The notes under the pieces were generated by a model. It had not been told where the DNA came from and did no database searches. It worked only from the letters and a program-made list of their open reading frames with translations. DNA of 64,000 nucleotides from Vibrio genomosp. F10 str. ZF-129 (GTDB lineage Bacteria; Pseudomonadota; Gammaproteobacteria; Enterobacterales; Vibrionaceae), in assembly GCF_000287055.2 (NCBI RefSeq), contig NZ_AJYQ02000127.1:1-64000 (forward strand), written 5' to 3'. Shown here one piece after another: positions 19,671 to 29,252 of this stretch (within the stretch, counting starts at the first letter, position 1; every line of letters begins with the position of its first letter). The position numbers and the translations under genes were made by a program.

Positions 19671-22600
19671 GTGAAGTTTATCATGTTGTTGGCTAAAGCG
19701 AGTATCGGACGTAAGTTACTTTTTGCCTTTTCTGCAATGGCAATGATACTGCTACTCTCGGCGCTTGTCGGGGTATTGGGTTTTTCGTATGTGGCTAACA
19801 CGGAACGCAACGTCGTTAACAGAACCATCCCGTCTATGATTGAGGCGCGGAAAGTGTCTGAACTCAGTGCTCGAATCATCACTTCTGTCCAAACGCTATC
19901 GAACGCTCAATCGGAACAACAGCACAAACAAGCGGGACAAGTCTTGTTTGGTCAATTGGAAACGCTGCTCTTTCATATTACTCAACTGGGTTCCGACGCT
20001 TTCGACTCTGCACTACTGGATACGCTTGCTCATGATGTTCAAGTAATTATTGATTCGTTGGCAAACCTCGGTTTAGCCGTTGAACAAAAGCTTCAATACT
20101 CTAACCAGATTAACGAACAAGTGGTTGCCATGCGCAAGTTGGCTTCTGAACTTGAACAACTTGCGCGTACTCAAGTATTTAATACCAGTACCGTGGCTGT
20201 TGCCAATGTGACGCATATTTACGATCTTTTGGATAAGAACGAACCCAGTCTGGTGTATCAAGCCCTCGATGATTTAGTCGAAATTGATTTGGATTTATCA
20301 GAACGTTTACACGAATTTCATTTATTGGCGTTTAAGGCGCTTAATCAGATAGAAGAGATCCAGTCTATTACCGATATTGCTCGAATAGAGCTCATCAACC
20401 AAGAATTTGCCCATAACGTGTCTATTATGCAAAGACGAGCAAGAGTGGTTGAGGATCCAACCCGATCTCGGCAGATGGCACATTTATTAGAAGGGCTGAA
20501 AGAGAAAAGTCAGGTTTTTGAACTGCTGAAATCACGTCACCAAACACAGCAATTACTCCAGCAATTGATGCAAGAAAATATGCTTGAAATGGCGACGCTC
20601 AATAACACGGTGAACCAGCTTGTCGATGATTCAAACGCCTCGACTACCGCAGCAGTCGCGAACGTAAAATCAACATTGAACACCGCACAGTGGACGCTGA
20701 CTCTACTGGCACTTATCGGTTTCATTATCGCTGTCTTGATTGTGTGGCGAGTTGTCTATATTCAGGTGGTTAAACGCCTAGATGAATATTCCTCAGCCTT
20801 GCTTTCGATTGCCAATGGCCAATTGCATGTTCAGGTAGAAGTGTCTGGTCATGATGAACTTGCCGATATGGGGCGAGCAATCGTCACCGCAAGAGATACC
20901 GCTCAGGCATTACAAAAAGCGGCGGTCAGAGAGTCTGTTGCCAAACAAGCGCTGCAAGATCATAAAGAGCATTTGGAAGAGTTGGTGTCAGAAAGAACCG
21001 AGCAACTACAAGAATCTAATAACAAACTCAATGTAGCGGTTGCGGACCATGCAAAAGCTAGAGAATCGGCAGAGCAAGCCAATCGGGCTAAATCAGCGTT
21101 CTTGGCTACCATGAGCCATGAAATCAGAACGCCGATGAATGGGGTTCTGGGTACCGTCCAGTTGCTTCAGGACACACGGTTAAATGATCGACAGAATCAC
21201 TACGTCGAAGTGATCAATCGAAGTGGTAAAACCTTGTTAGCCATTTTGAATGACATTTTAGATTACTCAAAAATTGAAGCGGGCCATTTGGACATTCGCC
21301 CAGTCACATTTAATTTGCACGATGTTGTTCGCGACAGTTACCAATTATTTATGGGCAAAGCGAATGAGAAATCGTTGGATTTAAACCAGTGTATTGAAAG
21401 TGATATTCAGCCTTTATGGCAAGGCGATGCCACTCGTATTAGCCAAGTTCTTAACAATTTGATTGGTAACGCTATTAAGTTTACCGACAGTGGGTATGTG
21501 GATATCTATATTCATATGACGCAGGAAGATGATCGTAGCGGGCATATCGTCTTTGAAGTGAGTGATTCGGGAGTAGGGATAGCCAGTGGTGATATGCAAG
21601 GGCTGTTTGATGCATTTACTCAGGCGAAAAAACACGACGCCTCACTAGGTGGTACAGGGTTGGGTTTAGCGATCAGCCACCGATTAATTGAGGCAATGAA
21701 CGGCACGTTAAGCGTAACCTCAGAGCAGGGGAAAGGCAGTTGTTTTCAGTTTGAACTGCCTTTGTCGAAAAGTGATGAACAACAAATTAGCCGCCATACG
21801 GAACCGACCTTGTATAGCGGCAACCAAGGGAATGAACAAAATAACGCTCTGCGCCCATTACGAGTGTTATTGATTGAAGATAACCCGGTCAATAGCATGA
21901 TAGCGGAAGGTTTTCTAAACAGTATGGGGCATCAAGTTGTTGTCGCAGAAACCGGTTCAAAAGCAAGAACGTTATATTCAAAAACAAGAGCGCCATATTT
22001 AGAACCGTGCTTGAGTGATCAGAAAACCAAAGAAAAAAACGCTATTCCCCGTTCTTTTGATGTCTTGTTGATTGATATTAACCTCCCGGATTGCTCTGGG
22101 GTTGATCTTTTAGCGGAATTCAAAGCGATCGGTAGTGACACCCCAATGATTGCGGTTTCCGCGCATGTTTTCAAAGAAGAAGTTGAGCGCTATTTAGACG
22201 CTGGCTTTGATGGGTATCTACCCAAACCACTGGAACGAGATTCCCTTAGAGCGCTGCTTGGGGCCCTTTTTCTCGATGAAGCCGTTGTTAATGAAACCGT
22301 TCTTTATGGATCAGACCTTGATGAATCGGTCCTTGATCAAAGGGTCCTTGATCCAGTTGTGTCAGTTCAAGAAGACCCTGTTCAAACGATTGGAAAAAAA
22401 GAAATGATAAATACACAAATAGTGGCTAGCGATATTGAGGTTCTGGGCATTGAGAGTGTGACTAAGATAGTGGCATTATTTGACCAGGGGAGTGCAGAAG
22501 CACTCAGTAGTTTAGAAAACGCGATGAATGCACGCAGCCAGAGTGAAGTGAAATCCATTGTTCATAAGTTGAAGGGTTCAGCCTCTAGTTTAGGGTTAGA

Positions 22601-22742
22601 TGCCTTGTACCAACTGTGCGTTGATATTGAAAAGAGCGTGGATCCGTTGGCGACTTACTCAAGTACTGAAGCTGAACTTGAACGGGTGATTCATCAATCG
22701 AAACAGGCGCTTGAAGACTTACTTACTCAGACAAGCGCTTAG
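19671..22742 (+). CDS. torS: hybrid sensor kinase TorS (TMAO response)
   Basis: A 1023-residue unorthodox sensor kinase paired with TorT. TM1 is about residues 16-38, a long helical periplasmic sensor domain spans about 40-340, and TM2 is about 345-365. HAMP is followed by the His-kinase ([11 protein letters not shown], His483; [16 protein letters not shown]), a receiver ([11 protein letters not shown], Asp802) and a C-terminal HPt ([13 protein letters not shown], His965), giving the His-Asp-His relay. The cognate regulator torR and the tor reductase genes are not in the window. The REC-HPt linker carries an Asp/Leu-rich degenerate repeat (about 22300-22380). The start is GTG 19671 or ATG 19683, neither with a strong Shine-Dalgarno. 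Confidence 0.94.
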   Translation: MKFIMLLAKASIGRKLLFAFSAMAMILLLSALVGVLGFSYVANTERNVVNRTIPSMIEARKVSELSARIITSVQTLSNAQSEQQHKQAGQVLFGQLETLLFHITQLGSDAFDSALLDTLAHDVQVIIDSLANLGLAVEQKLQYSNQINEQVVAMRKLASELEQLARTQVFNTSTVAVANVTHIYDLLDKNEPSLVYQALDDLVEIDLDLSERLHEFHLLAFKALNQIEEIQSITDIARIELINQEFAHNVSIMQRRARVVEDPTRSRQMAHLLEGLKEKSQVFELLKSRHQTQQLLQQLMQENMLEMATLNNTVNQLVDDSNASTTAAVANVKSTLNTAQWTLTLLALIGFIIAVLIVWRVVYIQVVKRLDEYSSALLSIANGQLHVQVEVSGHDELADMGRAIVTARDTAQALQKAAVRESVAKQALQDHKEHLEELVSERTEQLQESNNKLNVAVADHAKARESAEQANRAKSAFLATMSHEIRTPMNGVLGTVQLLQDTRLNDRQNHYVEVINRSGKTLLAILNDILDYSKIEAGHLDIRPVTFNLHDVVRDSYQLFMGKANEKSLDLNQCIESDIQPLWQGDATRISQVLNNLIGNAIKFTDSGYVDIYIHMTQEDDRSGHIVFEVSDSGVGIASGDMQGLFDAFTQAKKHDASLGGTGLGLAISHRLIEAMNGTLSVTSEQGKGSCFQFELPLSKSDEQQISRHTEPTLYSGNQGNEQNNALRPLRVLLIEDNPVNSMIAEGFLNSMGHQVVVAETGSKARTLYSKTRAPYLEPCLSDQKTKEKNAIPRSFDVLLIDINLPDCSGVDLLAEFKAIGSDTPMIAVSAHVFKEEVERYLDAGFDGYLPKPLERDSLRALLGALFLDEAVVNETVLYGSDLDESVLDQRVLDPVVSVQEDPVQTIGKKEMINTQIVASDIEVLGIESVTKIVALFDQGSAEALSSLENAMNARSQSEVKSIVHKLKGSASSLGLDALYQLCVDIEKSVDPLATYSSTEAELERVIHQSKQALEDLLTQTSA

Positions 22743-22792
22743 GAGAACACAGAGTTCAAACGCTGAATGAGTAAGTAATTTGAAGGAAGGAA

Positions 22793-24097
22793 TTAACGAT
22801 CCCAGTAGGTTTCTTCTAAGCTATCTTCTCGCTCTGGAAGCGATCGTGATAGACGAGGCGAGTGTTGTGTTAACACCTCATAACTGACACGGTTCGCGTA
22901 TTTACAAATTTGTGATAGTGAAGAGTAAGTTAAATACGGGTGGTCGTGTTTTGCTGAATTCGGGACATTCGACTCGTGGTAACTGTTGGCAGCCATGTCA
23001 TGTAGCAAAGCTGACAAGGCACCATCTCCAGCACCATTGGTATTTTTAATCTCTAGCGGCCCACCAAGATACGGCCCAATATGAGAGTAAATTTTCACAG
23101 GGTTCGTGCAATCTGATTTTCGCATCGCTCGGCTAAATTCGAATTCATTAAATTCGGGGATGTTTCCTGGCAATAACGCAAGCTCTGTTACACGTTTAGC
23201 GGAATCATCAACGTATCCCGCCATATACAAGCCGATAGGTCCTGCCGTACAAAGCACGAGATCAACCCATTGAAGCGCCTTATCAGCAGCGAGTAGAGGA
23301 TCCTTTTCACCGGTTAGAGCTTCGCCTTCTTCTTCGTTCATCGCAATAATCGTGACATTTTCTTTAATGTACTCTTGCCACCATTTTTCTGCACCTTCAA
23401 TCACATACTTAGTCCCTAGGGTAAGAACAACCGGTATGTTTTTCTTTTTCGCTATTTCAATGGATCGAGCCACCGCTTGAGGCATAGGATCTTCGGGTTT
23501 GCCACGCATTAGGTAAGAAGAAACAACAAGCGCAGACGCTTTGTCGAAAACATCCTCAGGAATACTGTCAGGGCGCAGTTTGTTCATGTGCCCTTCGTTA
23601 ATCGCAAAGGTACGTTCACCATCTTCGGTAATCAGCGTATAACAACGACCAATAGGACCGTCGACCATTTGCAGATGATTCAAGTTCATGCGTGAAGAGG
23701 TGCGGCAAAGGTAGCGGTACGCATAAGAACCGACTTCAATGTTTTTCGACATAACACCAAGCAATACTGATTTACTGTCGGCAAGAACCGAGTAGTTGTG
23801 AAGCGTATTACCGATGGTATCACCAGGGTATTGGTGCGTGATGAGTTCTTTCTCAACCAGTTCTTGATACAGCTCATCGGCTTTACTTTCTTCCAAAACC
23901 AATGAATGCCCTTTACTGAGTTCATACTTTTCTAAGAATTCAGTATCGACTCTTGCTTCGATATCAACGATCGTTTGACCAACACCAACAATGATTGGTC
24001 GGTGCAGCTTTGGCGTCTGTTGAATTTGATTGACCAAAGGATCTCTAGCATGAGTGGGGAAGTAGTGCTTTGACTTGCGTTGTCCGGGAAATTTCAT
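22793..24097 (-). CDS. gsk: inosine/guanosine kinase
   Basis: A 434-residue PfkB-family nucleoside kinase, the same length as E. coli Gsk, phosphorylating inosine and guanosine to IMP and GMP in purine salvage. The family N-terminus MKFPGQRKSKHYFP is clear. Substrate and ATP elements include GVGQTIVDIEARV, GDTIGNTLHNYSVL, AMNEEEGEALTGE and the catalytic anion-hole motif NTNGAGDGALSALLHD. It lies downstream of creA on the same strand, separated by a hairpin at 24178-24207. Confidence 0.96.
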   Translation of the reverse strand: MKFPGQRKSKHYFPTHARDPLVNQIQQTPKLHRPIIVGVGQTIVDIEARVDTEFLEKYELSKGHSLVLEESKADELYQELVEKELITHQYPGDTIGNTLHNYSVLADSKSVLLGVMSKNIEVGSYAYRYLCRTSSRMNLNHLQMVDGPIGRCYTLITEDGERTFAINEGHMNKLRPDSIPEDVFDKASALVVSSYLMRGKPEDPMPQAVARSIEIAKKKNIPVVLTLGTKYVIEGAEKWWQEYIKENVTIIAMNEEEGEALTGEKDPLLAADKALQWVDLVLCTAGPIGLYMAGYVDDSAKRVTELALLPGNIPEFNEFEFSRAMRKSDCTNPVKIYSHIGPYLGGPLEIKNTNGAGDGALSALLHDMAANSYHESNVPNSAKHDHPYLTYSSLSQICKYANRVSYEVLTQHSPRLSRSLPEREDSLEETYWDR

Positions 24098-24177
24098 GGG
24101 AAAAGAACGGTTGAGGATTTTGTTGAATTATATCACATAATAAAACTATCGTTACATAGAATTACACGAATTAAGAG

Positions 24178-24207
24178 AGGCTCATTGGATAACCATCCCA
24201 TGAGCCT
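24178..24207 (-). terminator. hairpin between creA and gsk
   Basis: An 8-bp inverted repeat, AGGCTCAT (24178-24185) with ATGAGCCT (24200-24207), is followed on the minus strand by CTCTTAATTC. It may end the creA transcript or act as a partial terminator or leader element for gsk; the U-tract is weak. Confidence 0.45.
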
Positions 24208-24262
24208 GAGCAAACTCTAATTAGTCAGACAAGCTTGAAGTTACATATAAAGCTAATGCTAC

Positions 24263-24742
24263 TTAGTTAGTTTTCGCATCACCTACATAGCTGTTATAGG
24301 CTTTTGTTCCCCATAAAGGCACTGTCGATAAACTGTGTTTGAAGCTGCCCTCGGTTTCTTTGGTCGTATACGACAAATAAAGCAGAGTTTGGTTTTCAAC
24401 GTCGAAGATGCGTCTCACTTTCATTGTTTTAAAGAAAATGCTTTTAGACTGTTTAAACACAACTTCACCGGATTTACTCTTATCAATCGTCGCCAGCATT
24501 TCTGGGGTGATATCACCGGTTTGACGACAAGATATGGAACTGTCACTCGGATCAGAGAGACTTAAGTTCGCTTCCACAGAGGCGATGTGGCAGGTGACGC
24601 CAGGGATTTTATCGTCATCTAAGTTGGAGATCTTAATGTCTTTTAGGGTGAAGATTCCTAAACTGACGTCGCCAACTTCGTTGCGGTCACAGCCTGTAAG
24701 CATGAGTGCAAGCGCTGAAATCAGTGCTATTTTTTTGATCAT
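24263..24742 (-). CDS. creA: CreA family lipoprotein
   Basis: A 159-residue CreA protein with a lipoprotein signal: the lipobox LTGC puts the lipidated Cys at about residue 18. Family landmarks are GVTCHIASVEANLSLSDPSD, SISCRQTG, GEVVFKQSKSIFFKTMKV and LLYLSYTTKETEGS. E. coli CreA is a conserved envelope protein of unsettled role. The lipobox version here suggests membrane attachment. It lies upstream of gsk on the same strand. Confidence 0.9.
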   Translation of the reverse strand: MIKKIALISALALMLTGCDRNEVGDVSLGIFTLKDIKISNLDDDKIPGVTCHIASVEANLSLSDPSDSSISCRQTGDITPEMLATIDKSKSGEVVFKQSKSIFFKTMKVRRIFDVENQTLLYLSYTTKETEGSFKHSLSTVPLWGTKAYNSYVGDAKTN

Positions 24743-24969
24743 TAAAGTAAGCTCTTGTAAAAAAGAAGACAGCGATCAGTGTATAAGAGTTAGACAGTTT
24801 AGGTAAACCTGTTTAGCTATCTAATTGGAAGAGAGAGCGTCTGTCACGCATTTTCGTAGCGTGAATTTTAGGCCCAATAAACCATTCCCGAACGTGAGAT
24901 GATAATAACGCTTGTAGGGTTTAGCGAGTGTCGCTATTCTCGATGGACTGTTCTCGCTCGGAAAAAAAC

Positions 24970-25491
24970 ATGACTATCAGATCGTTACCTATTGCTGACA
25001 CTAAAAACCAGTGGTTATCTCAGCACATTGATGTGAAATTTCCGACCAAAGAAAGCGTATCGGGCTGTGCGTTATATCAGCGTTCTCTAGAGGGGCGAAC
25101 TTACCAGATTTGGCAGTCGGCCCCAAGCAATGATGACAATGCTTTTGAGTCACAAGAGATATATCTTGTGGATTTTCATCGCTTAACGGTCATGTTTTCG
25201 ATTTTGCAATCACAACAATGGTCAGATAAAAAAGAACAGGCCGAAGTATTGGAATTCTTAACCCAAATTATCCTATCTCCCCCTTGTGATCTCTACGTTG
25301 CTTTCAACGATGGGATACCCGCAGCAGCGGCAATAGTGACCCAAACAGACGATACTATTTTGATCTCTGATATTGTGGTTGCTGGTGAGCAAGTTAATCA
25401 CAATCTTGCCCTGTCGTTCGCTTCACAGCTTGTTAACCATATGTATTACGCGGAGATTGACACTAAAACGATTTACATCGAGAAAAAGTGA
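24970..25491 (+). CDS. uncharacterised protein, possibly a degenerate acetyltransferase fold
   Basis: About 173 residues starting MTIRSLPIADTK. A longer frame from a GTG at 24928 adds 14 residues without support. The C-terminal half (DLYVAFNDGIPAAAAIVTQT, then ILISDIVVAG) has the strand pattern of a GNAT-like fold, but the acetyl-CoA loop QxxGxG/A is not visible, so the resemblance is tentative. No signal peptide or membrane segment. It stands between divergent creA and the downstream phosphatase gene, 139 bases from the latter. Confidence 0.6.
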   Translation: MTIRSLPIADTKNQWLSQHIDVKFPTKESVSGCALYQRSLEGRTYQIWQSAPSNDDNAFESQEIYLVDFHRLTVMFSILQSQQWSDKKEQAEVLEFLTQIILSPPCDLYVAFNDGIPAAAAIVTQTDDTILISDIVVAGEQVNHNLALSFASQLVNHMYYAEIDTKTIYIEKK

Positions 25492-25630
25492 AATGTGAGC
25501 TTTCAAAAGAGTGACTAAGCCTTAACTTTCTATTATTCAACGACACGATATGAGCTTTGTGTTACCTAGCTCCTTTTTTAGTAGACCACTTTTAATATGA
25601 TGGAGTGAATCTAACTCGAGAGGTTAACCG

Positions 25631-26272
25631 ATGGCTCAAAGTATTAAATGCGTTATTTTTGATTGTGATGGGACTTTAATTGATAGCGAACGATTGTGTT
25701 GCCAAGCGTTAGTCAACGTTTTTGCACGGTTTAACATTGCGCTTTCGCTTGAGGAAGCGCTTAGTCAGCATGAAGGAGGCAAGTTGGCCGATGTATTGTC
25801 AACGGCCTGTGAACATCTAGGTGTCACCATCTCTCTTGATACATTGGAGCCACTCTATCGAACCGAATTGAAAATTCTTTTTGAAAAAGACCTTAGGCCG
25901 ATGAAAGGGGCCAAAGACTTGCTTGATTATTTAAGTAATACAGGGATTGAGTACTGCGTGGTTTCGAATGGGCCTTTAGAAAAGATCCAATACTCCCTCG
26001 ATTTAACTCGCCTTCTTCCGTATTTCAAGGGGAAAATGTTTTCGGCATTTGATGCGAATAGCTGGAAACCAGATCCAGATTTAATTTGTTACGCAGCAAT
26101 GAACATGGGGTATTCTCTTTCAGAATGTATCTACGTCGATGATACGCCAAAAGGAATAGAAGCGGGCGTGAGTGCAGGCGTTAAAACGTTTCTACTCGGC
26201 AATGCTCATAATCAGAACCCCCAAGTAGAAACATTTTCAGAATTACCATCGATTAAAACTTGGCTTAATTAA
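25631..26272 (+). CDS. yieH: HAD-family phosphatase, YieH-like (6-phosphogluconate phosphatase)
   Basis: A 213-residue haloacid dehalogenase phosphatase. Motif I is FDCDGTLIDSE (nucleophile Asp), motif II VVSNGP, motif III Lys in SWKPDPDL, and motif IV IYVDDTPKGIEAG. The cap region (NIALSLEEALSQHEGGKLAD) and overall layout match E. coli YieH, reported to act on 6-phosphogluconate; substrate identity here is inferred. Its 3' end overlaps the convergent zinc-ribbon gene by 8 bases. Confidence 0.88.
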   Translation: MAQSIKCVIFDCDGTLIDSERLCCQALVNVFARFNIALSLEEALSQHEGGKLADVLSTACEHLGVTISLDTLEPLYRTELKILFEKDLRPMKGAKDLLDYLSNTGIEYCVVSNGPLEKIQYSLDLTRLLPYFKGKMFSAFDANSWKPDPDLICYAAMNMGYSLSECIYVDDTPKGIEAGVSAGVKTFLLGNAHNQNPQVETFSELPSIKTWLN

Positions 26273-26477
26273 CAGCATAACCGACCGGGTGTATGATTTT
26301 ACTGTTTAATGAAGCGGTTGGCAGTATGAGTGTCGCTTGTATTGTAGATAGATGCTCAAGGTGAGAGCCGCAATGGGCGCAAAGTAATGTTTCGTTGTCC
26401 TCTGATATTAGAAAGTCGTCGCTTGCACATAGTGGGCAGCATGTAGGTACATTTTTTATCTTATTATTATTTTTCAT
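26265..26477 (-). CDS. small zinc-ribbon protein (70 aa)
   Basis: A 70-residue protein with two Cys pairs, CPLC (about residues 14-17) and CAHC (about 33-36), forming a likely zinc ribbon, plus a Cys just before the first pair (CCPLC). A basic Asn/Lys-rich N-terminus precedes it, and a hydrophobic tail (TIQATLILPTASL) follows. Single zinc-ribbon proteins of this size often bind nucleic acid or partner proteins; no function is proposed. It overlaps the 3' end of the phosphatase gene by 8 bases, tail to tail. Confidence 0.7.
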   Translation of the reverse strand: MKNNNKIKNVPTCCPLCASDDFLISEDNETLLCAHCGSHLEHLSTIQATLILPTASLNSKIIHPVGYAVN

Positions 26478-26765
26478 ATAGTATCTCGGCAGCGTTATAC
26501 ACCTTGATTTAGGTGCATGAATCTATCTTAGCCTACATCTCACTTTGTTAAATATCGGCGTCGTTTTGCATACAAACTTTGAGAAGCAATTCATATATTT
26601 GTTACTTTTCAGCAAACCTTTTAACAGAGGGTGCCGATTTGGTGTGGTTGACAATGTGTATTTTTGCCGCAGGGCTCATGTCGTTGTTGGCAAAATTTAT
26701 GAATAACTCGACAAATATGCTGCAGTGCTTTTCAATTAAGAGAAGACTTCCCAAGTAGTTACTCT

Positions 26766-27383
26766 ATGACAGAACAAAATGAACTGACAGCCTGCTTTCA
26801 AACTTACATGGAAAACCCACTGGTTTGGCCAATATTGGAGGTGTTGAAAAAACAGCCCTCGGGTTGGAAAGTCCATACTTTAGCGGCCCATATTACCGAG
26901 CTAGGGTTTGTCCCTATTCTTGATGCACAGCCAGAAAAAGACCTATTCAAGCGTAATTTTTTGATTATGAATGCGCTCTATCAACTTCAGGAAACCTTGT
27001 ACCCTGATAGTTGGTTGCAGGTTCAAGCCATGGACATTGCACTGTTGTCGAATTCCAATGCGGCCCAACACGCCATAGATACGAGCGACCCGTTACGAGA
27101 CTATTACACACAGTGGATAAACTACGAAGCAGAAGAGGGCGAAGTTAAGCGGCTACTGAATGAATTTTGGTCGCGCTATCGTCAATTTGTAGGCAGTAAA
27201 AACAGTCAGGATATGGACAGAGCAAGAGCGTTAACTCTGTTTGAATTGCACCCCGATGCCAGTTCAGCTCAAATTCGTAAAACTTGGCGAAAGCTTGCTC
27301 TCAAGTGGCACCCGGATAGAGACAATGGAAACGCGGAGCGGTTTAGAGTGTTGTGTGAAGCTTGGAATATCCTTCGGCACTAA
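26766..27383 (+). CDS. DnaJ-related protein with C-terminal J domain
   Basis: A 205-residue protein of the DnaJ-related type: an N-terminal helical DNAJ_related domain (about 1-120, with ENPLVWPILEVLKKQPSGWK) and a J domain at the extreme C-terminus (about 155-205). The key His-Pro-Asp tripeptide is intact in LALKWHPDRDNG, so it should stimulate a DnaK-type ATPase. The reversed order (J domain last) and the lack of Gly/Phe and zinc regions separate it from DnaJ itself. The client is unknown. Followed by a strong terminator at 27409. Confidence 0.88.
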   Translation: MTEQNELTACFQTYMENPLVWPILEVLKKQPSGWKVHTLAAHITELGFVPILDAQPEKDLFKRNFLIMNALYQLQETLYPDSWLQVQAMDIALLSNSNAAQHAIDTSDPLRDYYTQWINYEAEEGEVKRLLNEFWSRYRQFVGSKNSQDMDRARALTLFELHPDASSAQIRKTWRKLALKWHPDRDNGNAERFRVLCEAWNILRH

Positions 27384-27408
27384 ATGTCAGTAAAGCGGTT
27401 TTAAAGTA

Positions 27409-27438
27409 AAAAAGATGGAGAGCAATCCCCATCTTTTT
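27409..27438. terminator. bidirectional intrinsic terminator
   Basis: A perfect 10-bp stem, AAAAAGATGG (27409-27418) with CCATCTTTTT (27429-27438), has a 10-base loop and A/T tracts on both sides. It separates the J-domain gene from the convergent PF09818 ATPase gene. Confidence 0.9.
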
Positions 27439-27518
27439 GCATTTTGACCTAAGCGTTGAATGTTAAGCTTAGATACGGTTCTTGGAAACTGAGCTTAGAC
27501 ATCGAGATCAGAGCCGGT

Positions 27519-29189
27519 TTAATGGTTTGGCTTGAATTGCGATTTTCTCATGCGGTTAAGGGCCGCCATTACATCAAGAACACGAGGCTTTGCAAGATCC
27601 CCATGATTGGGCATATTAACGTGCCAATCATCGTTCAATAACGCACGGATTGAGTTAGCTGGCGTTGCGCACCACCCTGGTGTTTGAGCAAACTGAAACC
27701 ATGTCCAACCGATAGCGTTAAGCTCAGAATTCGACTCAAGTTGCTCTAGAGCCGAAATATCGGTGATCTCCTTACCAAAGCGAAGAGTGTCTGTCCCTTT
27801 TGCGGAAACACGGAACTTTCCATCAACGAGCAAAGTTTGAAGGGCAGCGCAATGGAGCGAACGAGGCTTATAGTTTTCAAGTGGCGTTTCACACTCATTC
27901 GTTCTTTCTGTTGGGTGCTGCAAAATGACTTGCTTTGCTTTCTCTGTGACATCAACCGGTTGGTAGTCATGCATTTGAATCACAGTGTCAGCAACATCCA
28001 AATAATCGCCAGAACCACCCATAACAACAATGGTCGAAATATCAAGAGAATCACGCAATTGACCAATGCGATCAACGAGAGGTGTAATCGGCTCTTGCCC
28101 TTTTGATACTAATGCCTGCATGCGTTCATCACGTATCATAAAGTTAGTCGCAGAGGTGTCTTCATCGATCAATAATGCTCTAGCACCCGCTTCAATCGAT
28201 TCTTGTAACCAAGCCGCTTGAGACGTTGAGCCCGACGCATCTTGAGTTGTAAACTCTGCGGTATCTTTACCCATTGGCAAGTGATTGATGTAGTTAGAAA
28301 GGTTGAGGTTATGAACACAACGTCCATCTTCTGCACGGATCTTCATAGCTTCAGGATCGGTCACAATGCCTTCACGGCCATCCCCTGGAATATGGTTGTA
28401 AATTGAACGTTCTATGGCGTTAAGCAGTGTTGATTTACCATGGAAACCGCCACCAACAATAAGCGTAATACCTCTTGGAATACCCATGCCAACGATATCG
28501 CCTTGGTTTGGCGTTGTCAGCGTTACCGTTAACGCGTCGGGCGCAATAAATTTCACCGCATCTTTCATTGGCAAATCGCAGTTACCTGCAATACGTGGAA
28601 GAATACTGCCATTGGCAATAAATGCGGTTAAATTATTTTTCGCAAGTTGAGCGCGCATCGCGGCTTGATCTTCAACGACCTGACAATGTTGGACCATTTT
28701 GTCTTTAGCCAGCTCTCGATCGAGTGTGCATTTACGAATGAATTTAGGCAGATAAAACGTGATGATGTTAAGTGCTTTCTTGGCTAATATGCTTCGACCG
28801 TCGGCAGGTAAATTGATGCGAAAGCGAATTTCGATACCTTCATCGGTAAAAACCACGGCGGTATTATCGAGCACGGTTTGGCCAGAGTGGGCGATGCTGA
28901 CGTTGTTGTCTTGTTTCGCGAACTCAGCAAAACTGCGCGCAATGAAATCTCGAGCGGCAATTTGGTAATCAGTCGATTGTTCTTTTAACCATTCTAAGCC
29001 GGTTAATGACCATGCGCGTGTGGCACGGAATCGAGAGGCAGAGGCGTACGGATCAGCTTGGACATGGTCAATGTGTAACACAAAGTCACCGAAGTCGTAT
29101 TGGCCTTTAATCTGCTGATACGCTCGATAATTTTGCTTTTCTAGTTTTTTAAGGACAGCGGTAAGTTGGTCCATATCCAATTTGCTCAC
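27519..29189 (-). CDS. ABC-class ATPase of the PF09818 family
   Basis: A 556-residue soluble ATPase of the ABC-class 'predicted ATPase' family (PF09818). Walker A is GGGFHGKSTLLNAIE (about residues 248-262) and Walker B is ARALLIDEDTSATNFM, with the Asp-Glu pair. RGITLIVGGGFHG and DISTIVVMGGSGDYLDVAD are family-typical. The N-terminal domain (FGDFVLHIDHVQADPYASAS) is unique to the family. A structurally characterised relative is trypanosome MRB1590, tied to RNA editing, which suggests nucleic-acid work, but the bacterial role is unknown. No membrane segments and no partner permease are seen. Confidence 0.88.
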   Translation of the reverse strand: MSKLDMDQLTAVLKKLEKQNYRAYQQIKGQYDFGDFVLHIDHVQADPYASASRFRATRAWSLTGLEWLKEQSTDYQIAARDFIARSFAEFAKQDNNVSIAHSGQTVLDNTAVVFTDEGIEIRFRINLPADGRSILAKKALNIITFYLPKFIRKCTLDRELAKDKMVQHCQVVEDQAAMRAQLAKNNLTAFIANGSILPRIAGNCDLPMKDAVKFIAPDALTVTLTTPNQGDIVGMGIPRGITLIVGGGFHGKSTLLNAIERSIYNHIPGDGREGIVTDPEAMKIRAEDGRCVHNLNLSNYINHLPMGKDTAEFTTQDASGSTSQAAWLQESIEAGARALLIDEDTSATNFMIRDERMQALVSKGQEPITPLVDRIGQLRDSLDISTIVVMGGSGDYLDVADTVIQMHDYQPVDVTEKAKQVILQHPTERTNECETPLENYKPRSLHCAALQTLLVDGKFRVSAKGTDTLRFGKEITDISALEQLESNSELNAIGWTWFQFAQTPGWCATPANSIRALLNDDWHVNMPNHGDLAKPRVLDVMAALNRMRKSQFKPNH

Positions 29190-29252
29190 ATATAAAGATA
29201 AAGGCGGCGATTATAGAAACCACCGCCTAGAGAGTAAAGACAATTCAGTACA

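Noticed and set aside
24846..24872. TCACGC/GCGTGA dyad between creA and the next gene
   Set aside because: Only 6 bp, with no flanking promoter logic; likely chance.
27456..27641. 61-codon plus-strand frame after the J-domain gene
   Set aside because: It lies partly opposite the end of the PF09818 gene and follows a strong terminator.
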